Assembly: GCA_031556335.1 (NCBI GenBank)
Contig: JAVBTE010000151.1
Span: 1-6,672, forward strand
Reading direction: 5' to 3'
From: Limiplasma sp031556335
Lineage (GTDB): Bacteria; Bacillota; Clostridia; Christensenellales; Aristaeellaceae
Length of the DNA stretch: 6,672 nucleotides
The position numbers were made by a program, and so were the translations under genes. Positions 1-5,378 of this stretch are shown piece by piece. Numbering within the stretch: the stretch's first letter is position 1; every line of letters starts with the position of its first letter. The notes below the pieces were generated by a model that made no database searches, had not been told where the DNA came from, and was given only the letters and a program-made list of their open reading frames with translations.

Positions 1-801
1 TTCCTCTAAAAATTTTTCCAGCTTGCGTTTCACCCTTTGCAGGGCATTGTCAATGGATTTCACATGCCGGCCCAGCTTGTCCGCAATTTCCTGGTAGCTT
101 TTTCCGTCCAGGTAGGCGTTGAGCACATCCTGTTCCAGCCCGGACAGCACCTGGTCCACCCGGTCGCGAATGGACATCAGGTCCTCCCGGCCAATGATGA
201 GCTCCTCCGGGTTTTGGGCCCGGCCCTCCACGATCACGTCCATGAGGGTACGGTCGCTTTCCTCGTCGTAAATGGGCTTATTCAGGGACACATAGCTGTT
301 GAGGGGCACATGCTTTTGCCGGGTGGCGGTTTTGATGGCCGTAATGATCTGCCGGGTGATGCACAATTCCGCGAAGGCCCGGAAGCTGCTCAGCCGCTCC
401 GGCTGGTAGTCGCGGATGGCCTTGAACAGGCCGATCATGCCCTCCTGTACGATGTCCTCATGGTCGGCGCCGATCAGAAAATAGCTGCGGGCCTTGGAGC
501 GCACAAAATTTTTGTGCTTTCCCAACAGGTATTCCAGAGCCACGCTGTCGCCGCCCTGGGCCAGGGCCACCACCTGCTCGTCCATCTGGGTGCCGTATTG
601 TTCCGACAGCATGCTGTCCCAGGAAGAACCCCGGTCCTTTGGGTCCTCGATGGCCTCGTCAAAATCGTCCAGCGCCTCGACGGCTTCTTCCTCCTGGCCG
701 GAGGAAAACGTCGGCATGCCCGGGCCATCCTCCGCAGGGCTGTTTTCCAGCCTTGGATCATCCGGGTCCATGGAAGGGGAAACGTTTTGTCGGGTCGTCA
801 T
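1..801 (-). CDS. sigH: RNA polymerase sigma-H factor, 3' end cut by window edge
   Basis: Sigma-70 family factor that directs core RNA polymerase to transition-state, competence and early sporulation promoters in Firmicutes. The 267 codons in the window are open. Residues from about 73 onward track Bacillus SigH closely: region 2 at about 90-170 includes ARSYFLIGADHEDIVQEGMI and RQIITAIKTATRQKHVPLNS, and region 4 at about 230-265 includes SYQEIADKLGRHVKSIDNAL and RVKRKLEKFL. By comparison with the 218-residue Bacillus protein only a few residues and the stop are missing. The ATG at 801 is preceded by AGGCAGGA with 7 bases between AGGA and the ATG, and lies 20 bases after the yacP stop, so sigH is the last visible gene of the operon. 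Odd: residues 1 to about 70 form an acidic, low-complexity extension absent from Bacillus SigH. Internal ATGs at residues 64 and 73 would give a normal-length protein but have no good ribosome site. Family identity is essentially certain; the start is less so. Confidence 0.96.
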   Translation of the reverse strand, partial: MTTRQNVSPSMDPDDPRLENSPAEDGPGMPTFSSGQEEEAVEALDDFDEAIEDPKDRGSSWDSMLSEQYGTQMDEQVVALAQGGDSVALEYLLGKHKNFVRSKARSYFLIGADHEDIVQEGMIGLFKAIRDYQPERLSSFRAFAELCITRQIITAIKTATRQKHVPLNSYVSLNKPIYDEESDRTLMDVIVEGRAQNPEELIIGREDLMSIRDRVDQVLSGLEQDVLNAYLDGKSYQEIADKLGRHVKSIDNALQRVKRKLEKFLEE

Positions 802-821
802 GGTGGATTCCTGCCTTTTGG

Positions 822-1328
822 TTATTTCTGCCTGCGCAAGCCTTCCAGCACGGCCCGCTGCTCCTCGGTCAAGAATGTTCCCAGGGGGCTTCGTTCCTGC
901 AGGTTGGTCTGCTGATGCCGCCGGCCCTGGGTCCGCTCCTGCCTCAGCTCCCGCAAAAGCTCCTGGGCGCTGAGGCGGGTGGCCCCACGGCCCAAAATCA
1001 TGGTCTGCTCCAGGGCGTCGCTGGTGGCCACCCGGGCCTCCCGGTAGCGGGGCAGGTTCTGGCACATGCGTTCGATAAACTGGTCGGCGGTCTCGCCATG
1101 CTTGGTGTAGACCACGGTGAGGCGGGGCCGTTCCTCCACGCTGCGGGTGGCCCGGTCCGCCTTGTGGCCGTCAAACACCAGCCACACCTCTTGCCCCGTA
1201 TAGCCCGCGTAGTCCTCCAGCAAATGGGCCAGGCGGTCCCGGCATTCGTCCAGGGGCCAGGCGCTTGCTTCCGCCTCCCCCCAGGCGCCGATCACATTGT
1301 ATCCGTCCACATACAGCAGAGGTTCCAT
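822..1328 (-). CDS. yacP: YacP/Rae1-type NYN-domain endoribonuclease
   Basis: Product of 168 residues, the usual length for YacP (Rae1), a PIN-like NYN nuclease that in Bacillus enters the ribosomal A site and cleaves certain mRNAs during translation. Visible motifs are VDGYNVIGAW at residues 7-16, VFDGH at 51-55, TKHGETADQFIER at 75-87 and VATSD at 100-104. These supply acidic residues D8, D53, D82 and D104, expected to bind the catalytic metal. The tail from about 120 is basic and helical (SAQELLRELRQE). The ATG follows the rlmB stop TAA by only two bases and has no clear Shine-Dalgarno sequence, which suggests translational coupling to rlmB. sigH follows after 20 bases, the usual Firmicutes order. 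Family assignment rests on sequence and synteny; the ribosome-linked role is taken from the Bacillus homologue. Confidence 0.93.
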   Translation of the reverse strand: MEPLLYVDGYNVIGAWGEAEASAWPLDECRDRLAHLLEDYAGYTGQEVWLVFDGHKADRATRSVEERPRLTVVYTKHGETADQFIERMCQNLPRYREARVATSDALEQTMILGRGATRLSAQELLRELRQERTQGRRHQQTNLQERSPLGTFLTEEQRAVLEGLRRQK

Positions 1329-1330
1329 GG

Positions 1331-2734
1331 TTACCGGGCGCGCATGACGGCGTACAGCAGAATGCCTGCCGCCACGGAGGCGTTGAGGCTGTCCAGCTTG
1401 CCCCGGATGGGCAACGCTATCCGCTTGTCGGCCGCTTCCAGCACCCGGCGGCTGACGCCTTCGCCTTCCGCGCCAATCACCAACGCAATGGGCCCGCCAA
1501 AGTCCGTCTGGGCATAGTCCTGGCCTTCCATATCGGCGGCAAAGACCCAGATGTTCTGTTTTTGCAGGGTTTCAATGGTGGCGGTGAGGTTCACCACCCG
1601 GGCCACGGGAATGTATTCGACGGCCCCGGCGCTGGCCTTGACGGCAGCGGGGGTCAGGCCCACGGCCCGGCGTTCCTGCACGATCACCCCATGGGCCCCC
1701 GCGCATTCCGCCGAACGGATGATGGCCCCAAGGTTGTGCGGATCGGTAATGCCGTCCAGCAGCACCAAAAAGGGCGCTTCCTCCCGTTCCTTGGCTAGGG
1801 CCAGCATGTCTTCCACGGTTTTGTATTGGTAGGCCGAGGCAAAGGCCAGCATGCCCTGGTGGTTTTGGGTGATGGCGTCCAGCCGGGCCCGGTCCACCTC
1901 CTGCACGGGAATGTGCCTTTCTTTGGCCATTTGCACAATCTCCCGGGCGGAGCCGGAAAGCTCGCCCCGGGCCACCAGCAGCTTTTCAATGTCCCGGCCG
2001 CTTTTTAAGGCTTCCCGGATGGGATTGCGTCCGCTTAATAAATTCTCGGGGGGCACGGCGTCCGCCGCTTCCCAGCCGGTGGGCGCGTCGTAGGCCGGAG
2101 GCGCGTCATAACGATAGGCTTCGGCAGAGCGGGGAACGGGCCGGGCCTCTTTGGGCAGGGAACGGGGGGCTTTGGGCGCGTATGGGGCTTTTTCCGCGCG
2201 GGGGGCCCGCTCGAACCGCTGGAAAGCGGCGGGGCGGCCCGGACGGCGGGCCTCAAAGGCCCCTTCTTGCTGCCGGGCCTGGCGTTGCTCGCTGTAAGGC
2301 CGGGGGGCCATGCCCGTGCCCCGTTCGGTCACCCGCTGAGGAGCGCCCGTGGCGAAGCGGTATTCCCCCTCCGGGCCGCGCTTGCCCGGGGCCGGTTTGC
2401 GGCCCGGGCCCCCAGAGGGTTTCCCCTGGTAGGGCTTCCCTTGGGCCGGTTTTCCCTGGTAGGGTCTTTCGGACATGGGCCTGTCCGCAAAAGGTTTGCC
2501 GGACGCGGGCCTGCCGGAGGCGGGTCTGCCGGAGGCGGGTCTGCCGGATACAGGCTTTCCTCTGGCCGGGCCACGGCTGCCGCCCTCTTGCGTTCTTGGC
2601 CCTTCTTCCCGCTTGCCCCGGGGCTTCTTGTCGCCGCCATACCGGGCGCCTTCATCCTCAAAGCCGCCGCGCATCTGTGCGCTTTGGCGCTTTTGCTCTT
2701 TGCTTTTCTTCTCGAAATCCTGATAAAATGCCAT
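1331..2734 (-). CDS. rlmB: 23S rRNA (guanosine-2'-O)-methyltransferase RlmB (TrmH/SpoU family) with long disordered N-terminal extension
   Basis: SPOUT-class AdoMet-dependent enzyme expected to 2'-O-methylate the guanosine matching E. coli G2251 in the 23S rRNA P loop. From the ATG at 2734 the product is 467 residues. The RNA-binding substrate domain begins at about 230 (ENLLSGRNPIREALKSGR). The trefoil-knot motifs follow: LLDGITDPHNLGAIIRSAE at 325-343, VIGAEGEGVSRR at about 419-430, and LPIRGKLDSLNAS at about 441-453. This start is chosen because GGAG lies 7 bases upstream and it leaves a 53-base gap after thyX; a longer in-frame reading from 2887 would overlap thyX by 100 bases. Odd: residues 1-229 precede the normal start of RlmB and are low-complexity, rich in Arg, Lys, Pro, Gly and Ala, with a pentapeptide repeat region (GRPAS, GKPYQ and similar) at about 60-109. 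This part is probably a disordered, nucleic-acid-binding tail (inference). The C-terminal enzyme looks intact. Confidence 0.95.
   Translation of the reverse strand: MAFYQDFEKKSKEQKRQSAQMRGGFEDEGARYGGDKKPRGKREEGPRTQEGGSRGPARGKPVSGRPASGRPASGRPASGKPFADRPMSERPYQGKPAQGKPYQGKPSGGPGRKPAPGKRGPEGEYRFATGAPQRVTERGTGMAPRPYSEQRQARQQEGAFEARRPGRPAAFQRFERAPRAEKAPYAPKAPRSLPKEARPVPRSAEAYRYDAPPAYDAPTGWEAADAVPPENLLSGRNPIREALKSGRDIEKLLVARGELSGSAREIVQMAKERHIPVQEVDRARLDAITQNHQGMLAFASAYQYKTVEDMLALAKEREEAPFLVLLDGITDPHNLGAIIRSAECAGAHGVIVQERRAVGLTPAAVKASAGAVEYIPVARVVNLTATIETLQKQNIWVFAADMEGQDYAQTDFGGPIALVIGAEGEGVSRRVLEAADKRIALPIRGKLDSLNASVAAGILLYAVMRAR
2489..2548. repeat. 15-bp coding minisatellite in rlmB
   Basis: The unit ggcgggtctgccgga occurs perfectly at 2519-2533 and 2534-2548. 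A copy with two mismatches lies at 2504-2518 and a degenerate one at 2489-2503. The 15-base period preserves the frame and encodes the S-G-R-P-A type pentapeptides of the RlmB extension. Adjacent sequence at about 2415-2465 carries a looser version of the same pattern (repeated ccctggtaggg), encoding QGKPY/QGKPA units. The array probably arose by slippage or unequal exchange, and its length may vary between strains. Confidence 0.8.
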
Positions 2735-2787
2735 ATCTTTTCTCCATTTCTTTGTCGTCGCCGGGCTTCCCCCGGCCGGGCAGGCGT

Positions 2788-3528
2788 TTACCGCGCTTTG
2801 CCCTCCAGCAGCGTCTGCCGCTCTTTCCGCTTGTCCATCATCTGTCCGCAGGTCTTTTCGCCCTCGGGGCAGGGCCCCCGCAGGCACCCGGGGCCCGCGT
2901 CCTCAAACAGCGCCGGGGCCTCCCGGTAGCACACCTCAAACATTCGGCTGGCCATGGCCCGAATCTCCCACTGGGCCCGCTCGCACATGCGCAGGGCAAA
3001 AAAGTGCCGCAACTCCCGGGCGTTCATGGTCAACAGAACCCGGGTCTCGCAGGCGTTTGGCAGCACAAAGCGGGCGTCCTCGTTGCTCTTTTCGCCCTTG
3101 GCCCCCAGGCGTTTTTGCCAGCCCTCATACCAACCCTGCATCTGCGCCATCTGGCTTTTGTATTCCTCCGCCGCGTCCTCGCCCAGGGCGTGGATGCTGG
3201 GCGGGATCACATAGGAAAACCCCTTTTCATAGCTGACATACCGCTGGCTTTGCACGCTGAAACTGGCAATGCGGTGCCGGGTCAGCTGCGCCAGCAGCAC
3301 CCGGCTGACCCCTTCGGCCAAAAAGGTGAAGGAGGCGTGCTCCAGCACGCTTTCGTGCCCCATTTCCATGATCTTGCGCAAAAACGCCTGCTGGTCCTTT
3401 TGCGTCACCAATGTCAGCAGCGCGTCCACATCGCCGCCCGCATAGCAAAGCCGCGCCCCCAGGGCGATCAACTCTTCGGTATGGACGGTGGAACGAACCA
3501 GTTCCACCCGCTGGGTACACTCGGCCAT
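2788..3528 (-). CDS. thyX: Flavin-dependent thymidylate synthase ThyX
   Basis: Makes dTMP from dUMP using methylene-tetrahydrofolate as carbon donor and NADPH through FAD; the active enzyme is a tetramer in the cytoplasm. The 246-residue product carries the ThyX signature RHRxxxxxxxS at residues 84-94 (RHRIASFSVQS). Family-conserved MGHESVLEHASFTF is at 56-69, and the dUMP-binding segment NARELRHFFALRMC at 169-182. The length fits clostridial ThyX. The ATG at 3528 has a perfect AGGAGG five bases upstream. The gene sits between mrnC (61-base gap) and rlmB (53-base gap), a common place for thyX in Clostridia. The C-terminal tail holds three cysteines, C215, C220 and C227 (C-x4-C-x6-C), also familiar from clostridial ThyX; a metal or redox role is possible but unproven. 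Confidence 0.97.
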   Translation of the reverse strand: MAECTQRVELVRSTVHTEELIALGARLCYAGGDVDALLTLVTQKDQQAFLRKIMEMGHESVLEHASFTFLAEGVSRVLLAQLTRHRIASFSVQSQRYVSYEKGFSYVIPPSIHALGEDAAEEYKSQMAQMQGWYEGWQKRLGAKGEKSNEDARFVLPNACETRVLLTMNARELRHFFALRMCERAQWEIRAMASRMFEVCYREAPALFEDAGPGCLRGPCPEGEKTCGQMMDKRKERQTLLEGKAR

Positions 3529-3533
3529 TTTTT

Positions 3534-3539
3534 CCTCCT
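3534..3539 (-). promoter_or_regulatory. Strong Shine-Dalgarno site of thyX
   Basis: Perfect AGGAGG on the minus strand, five bases before the thyX ATG. It is clearly stronger than the sites of mrnC and rlmB and may raise ThyX synthesis relative to its operon neighbours (inference). Confidence 0.85.
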
Positions 3540-3589
3540 GGGCCAGGGCGCCGCTCGCCCTTCAAAAGGATAGAGGTTAACAGTTTATT

Positions 3590-4000
3590 TTACGGCATGG
3601 AAGCCACAATGTCAAACAATTCGCGAATGCGTTCGGTCTGCCCCGTCAGGTACAGGTACCCCATCACAGCCTCCAGCCCCGTGGCCTGGCTATACGCCAA
3701 GGGGTCTTGGTTTTTGGGCGTTTGGTGCCGGGCGTGGGCGTTTTGGCCCCGCCGGAACACCTCCCCTTCCGTTTCGGACAGAAGCGGCAAAGCCCGGGCA
3801 GCCGCCTGGGCCTGGGCCCCCGCGTTCACCTGGGCGATGGCTTTTTTATGCAGCGCGTTCACTTGGGCCCCGGAGGAGAGCAGCCTTCCCCGCACCAGCA
3901 GGTCCCACACGGTGTCCCCCACAAAGGCCAGGGCCAGCGGATTTTTCAGCTGCGCTTCCCGGTCCGTGAAAACCCTGGGCAAAAAATCGCTTTCGTACAT
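3590..4000 (-). CDS. mrnC: Mini-ribonuclease III (MrnC)
   Basis: Dimeric RNase III-like endonuclease that lacks a double-stranded RNA-binding domain and, in Bacillus, matures the ends of 23S rRNA precursors. The product is 136 residues, the normal size. Visible blocks are NPLALAFVGDTVWDLLVR at 20-37, NALHKKA at 48-54, RRGQNAHARHQTPKNQD at 83-99 and SQATGLEAVMGYLYL at 104-118. Acidic residues D29 and E110 correspond to the metal-binding catalytic pair of RNase III enzymes. The ATG at 4000 has GTGAGG seven bases upstream. It is the first gene of the operon; cysS, often directly upstream in Firmicutes, is absent here and cwlD lies upstream instead. Expression probably starts from the promoter just inside the cwlD end, through a strongly structured leader. 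Confidence 0.95.
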   Translation of the reverse strand: MYESDFLPRVFTDREAQLKNPLALAFVGDTVWDLLVRGRLLSSGAQVNALHKKAIAQVNAGAQAQAAARALPLLSETEGEVFRRGQNAHARHQTPKNQDPLAYSQATGLEAVMGYLYLTGQTERIRELFDIVASMP

Positions 4001-4031
4001 GATGGGGCCTCACTTTTCTTCATTTCATCTT

Positions 4032-4120
4032 CTGTTTCAACAGGTCGGGGCGCAGCCCCGACGAGCCACCGAAGTTGCCGCAGGCAACGAATGGCGAAGC
4101 CGCGACATGCCAAAGGCATG
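4032..4120 (-). repeat. Array of compact triloop hairpins in the mrnC leader
   Basis: Successive inverted repeats with three-base loops lie between cwlD and mrnC. These are 4044-4051/4055-4062 (gtcggggc, 8 bp), 4074-4079/4083-4088 (gttgcc, 6 bp), 4093-4095/4099-4101 (ggc, 3 bp, possibly a G-U longer) and 4106-4111/4115-4120 (catgcc, 6 bp). A marginal ctgt/acag stem at 4032-4035/4040-4043 abuts the first. All arms shown are perfect. On the minus strand the loops read TGC, TGC, TTC and TTT. No T-run follows any stem on either strand, so an ordinary intrinsic terminator is unlikely. The array would lie inside the 5' leader of the mrnC-sigH transcript. It could be a cis-acting RNA structure or a copy of a dispersed palindromic repeat element; the sequence alone does not decide. 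Confidence 0.75.
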
Positions 4121-4134
4121 GGGGCGGCCGAACT

Positions 4135-4163
4135 ATGATAGCATTTTGCCCGGGTCAGTTCAA
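4135..4163 (-). promoter_or_regulatory. Predicted sigma-A promoter of the mrnC-thyX-rlmB-yacP-sigH operon
   Basis: On the minus strand a -35 like TTGAAC (4163-4158) is followed after 17 bases by -10 TATCAT (4140-4135), preceded by TGC, which gives an extended -10 (TGnTATCAT). The -35 overlaps the cwlD stop codon. Transcription would begin near 4128, leaving a leader of about 128 bases that contains the hairpin array before the mrnC ATG. The spacing and the TG motif are good; the -35 has two mismatches. Confidence 0.5.
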
Positions 4164-4966
4164 GGGGCCGCAGGGGGCGGGGCCGAGGGCGTGATCGTCG
4201 CCCCTTCCCTTTGTTTTGTCAGTCGTCCATACTCCGCCAGCCCTTGGGCCAGGGCCTTGCCAATGCGCTGCTGGTACTCCGGGCTGAGTAGCAGCTTCTC
4301 CTCCTCCGGGTTGCTAATGAAGCCGCATTCCACCAGTGCGGAAGGAATGGAACTGCGCAGCACAAAATAGTCCCCGGCCATGGCGACCCGCTCTTTTTTG
4401 GGTTTCAGCTCGTCGATCAGAGCTTTTTGCAGCACTCCGGAAAGCAGCCGACCGTCGTCCCCTCCCCGCTGATAAAACACCTGGGGGCCGCTTTCCCTTC
4501 GGGATCGGTACTCGTTCATATGGATGCTTAACAGCACCGTGGCCCCGGCCTCCCGGGCCATATCCACCCGGGCCTCCAGGTCCTTCCGCTTGCGGGCCAG
4601 CGCGGCGGCCTCTCCGCACAGGGCCATGTCCTCCCGCCGGGTCAGCATCACCTTGGCCCCATGGTCCGCCAGCTCCTTTTCCACCGCCAGGGCCACGCTC
4701 AGCGTTATCTCCTTCTCCCACAGGCCGCTGTCCCTGGCCCGGGCGCCCCCGTCATAGCCTCCGTGGCCCGGGTCCAGCGCCACCACCATGCCGCTGAGCG
4801 CGTCTTTGGGTAAGGCGTTCGCATCATTTGCCGACACGGTGGCGGCCATGGGCGGCCGTCCCAGCCCCAGGGCCAGGCACAGCGCCGCCATGCCCAGCAA
4901 ATAGAGCACGCACATCCGAAGCCGTGACAGGCGGTTTGCAACAAAATCATGAAAAAATGATGTCAT
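4160..4966 (-). CDS. cwlD: N-acetylmuramoyl-L-alanine amidase, CwlD-like (Amidase_3)
   Basis: Zinc amidase that cuts the bond between muramic acid and L-alanine in peptidoglycan. In Bacillus, CwlD acts with PdaA to make muramic delta-lactam in spore cortex. From the ATG at 4966 the product is 268 residues. It has a basic N-terminus and a membrane anchor or signal at about 18-36 (MCVLYLLGMAALCLALGLG), then Amidase_3 motifs VVALDPGHGGYDGGA (about 61-75), WEKEITL (83-89), SIHMN (147-151) and VECGFISNPEEE (about 212-223). The zinc ligands would be H68, E84 and H149, with catalytic E213. A short proline-rich tail ends the protein. This start is preferred because GGGAG lies 8 bases upstream and the anchor falls at the N-terminus; the in-frame extension to 5164 runs through promoter-like AT-rich DNA. 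Gene-level naming as cwlD rather than another Amidase_3 rests on size, anchor and the sporulation context. Confidence 0.9.
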   Translation of the reverse strand: MTSFFHDFVANRLSRLRMCVLYLLGMAALCLALGLGRPPMAATVSANDANALPKDALSGMVVALDPGHGGYDGGARARDSGLWEKEITLSVALAVEKELADHGAKVMLTRREDMALCGEAAALARKRKDLEARVDMAREAGATVLLSIHMNEYRSRRESGPQVFYQRGGDDGRLLSGVLQKALIDELKPKKERVAMAGDYFVLRSSIPSALVECGFISNPEEEKLLLSPEYQQRIGKALAQGLAEYGRLTKQREGATITPSAPPPAAP

Positions 4967-4991
4967 TCTTTTGGCTCCCTGTTTTTGAAAA

Positions 4992-5018
4992 AGTCTATGC
5001 TTTGCCCTGCGAAAATAC
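4992..5018 (-). promoter_or_regulatory. Possible sigma-E-like promoter of cwlD
   Basis: On the minus strand CATAGACT (4999-4992) resembles the sigma-E -10 (CATACAMT, one mismatch). GTATTTT (5018-5012), 12 bases upstream, weakly resembles the -35 (KMATATT, two mismatches). A start near 4985 would leave a short leader before the cwlD ATG. Bacillus cwlD is known to be transcribed in the mother cell by sigma-E, which makes the match worth recording, but the spacer is short and the match weak. Confidence 0.25.
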
Positions 5019-5033
5019 AACCAAAATACAACC
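5012..5033. repeat. Perfect 11-bp tandem direct repeat upstream of cwlD
   Basis: The unit aaaatacaacc occurs at 5012-5022 and immediately again at 5023-5033. The step of one helical turn is what two adjacent binding sites for the same face-bound regulator would show. It lies between the predicted upstream promoter and the cwlD start, and its left copy overlaps the possible sigma-E-like -35. Confidence 0.6.
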
Positions 5034-5083
5034 CGAAAGTTTGACCATGCTTTACTTTCATTCTTTTCTTTTTTATGGAACCG

Positions 5084-5112
5084 TTGATAATCAAGGCCTT
5101 TGATTATGGCAA
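5084..5112 (-). promoter_or_regulatory. Predicted sigma-A-like promoter of cwlD with inverted-repeat operator
   Basis: On the minus strand TTGCCA (5112-5107, one mismatch to the consensus -35) is separated by exactly 17 bases from TATCAA (5089-5084, two mismatches to the -10). The spacer is almost filled by an inverted repeat with perfect 8-base arms, ataatcaa at 5087-5094 and ttgattat at 5100-5107, around ggcct. An operator in this position would block RNA polymerase when a dimeric repressor binds (inference). The leader to the cwlD ATG would be about 110 bases. Confidence 0.35.
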
Positions 5113-5179
5113 ATATATGACAGCGCGACAAAAAAATTTTGGACGTGTAAAAACAGGTCCCCAAGGCGCGAAAAATAAG

Positions 5180-5364
5180 ATATCCACATTTCCCACATAG
5201 TTTCCCACAGAAAAACCCAGTCTTTATGCCAAAAACGCGATTTATGTGGAAAAAAACTTGTTAGAAAATGGCGAATTATGGGTTTTCCACATAAGGAAAT
5301 TTCGTTTCTTTTTTGTGAATTTATTGAGAAATAAAATGACGATTTTTATATTTTTCCATCCACA
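5180..5364. other. AT-rich intergenic island with cluster of DnaA-box-like 9-mers
   Basis: Compared with the DnaA box TTATNCACA, the island holds atatccaca at 5180-5188 (one mismatch), tttcccaca at 5189-5197 and 5201-5209 (two each), ttttccaca on the minus strand at 5253-5245 (one), ttttccaca at 5283-5291 (one) and ccatccaca at 5356-5364 (two). The first two abut. Between and beside them lies AT-rich DNA, notably about 5292-5356, in an otherwise GC-rich window. No plausible gene lies here. The island is separated from the upstream permeases by a terminator and lies upstream of the cwlD promoter. It may be a replication origin, a DnaA-titrating cluster, or a DnaA-controlled regulatory region; no dnaA, dnaN or rpmH gene is in the window. 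Confidence 0.5.
5242..5294. repeat. 12-bp perfect inverted repeat in the DnaA-box-like cluster
   Basis: Arms ttatgtggaaaa (5242-5253) and ttttccacataa (5283-5294) are perfect inverses separated by 29 bases. Each arm contains one DnaA-box-like 9-mer, so the two boxes point away from each other. This symmetry is the best-defined structure in the AT-rich island. Confidence 0.8.
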
Positions 5365-5378
5365 GAAAAATCACCGTC

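Noticed and set aside
37..1517. Long plus-strand open frames opposite sigH, yacP and rlmB
   Set aside because: They are antisense to well-identified genes, their products are low-complexity without family motifs, and they arise from GC-rich codon bias.
2735..2887. Longer rlmB reading from an ATG at 2887
   Set aside because: It overlaps thyX by 100 bases, lacks the GGAG found before the ATG at 2734, and its extra 51 residues have no family similarity.
3541..3565. Small stem (gggcg/cgccc) between mrnC and thyX as a terminator
   Set aside because: Only five base pairs and no T-run; the genes appear co-transcribed.
2182..3573. 463-codon plus-strand open frame opposite rlmB and thyX
   Set aside because: It is a shadow of the minus-strand genes: Arg/Pro/Gly-rich with no recognisable domain, and it spans two confirmed genes.
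4032..4120. Hairpin string read as an intrinsic terminator of cwlD
   Set aside because: No T-run follows any stem on either strand, and the operon promoter lies before it.
4032..4120. Hairpin string or rlmB repeats as a CRISPR array
   Set aside because: The units are not direct repeats with unique spacers; one set is unrelated stems and the other is a coding pentapeptide repeat.
4890..4920. Lipoprotein signal in the CwlD N-terminus
   Set aside because: The cysteines in the membrane segment are not preceded by a lipobox; a plain anchor or signal is more likely.
4967..5164. Longer cwlD reading from 5164
   Set aside because: The extra 66 residues would bury the membrane anchor, run through AT-rich promoter-like DNA and lack a ribosome site; the ATG at 4966 has GGGAG.
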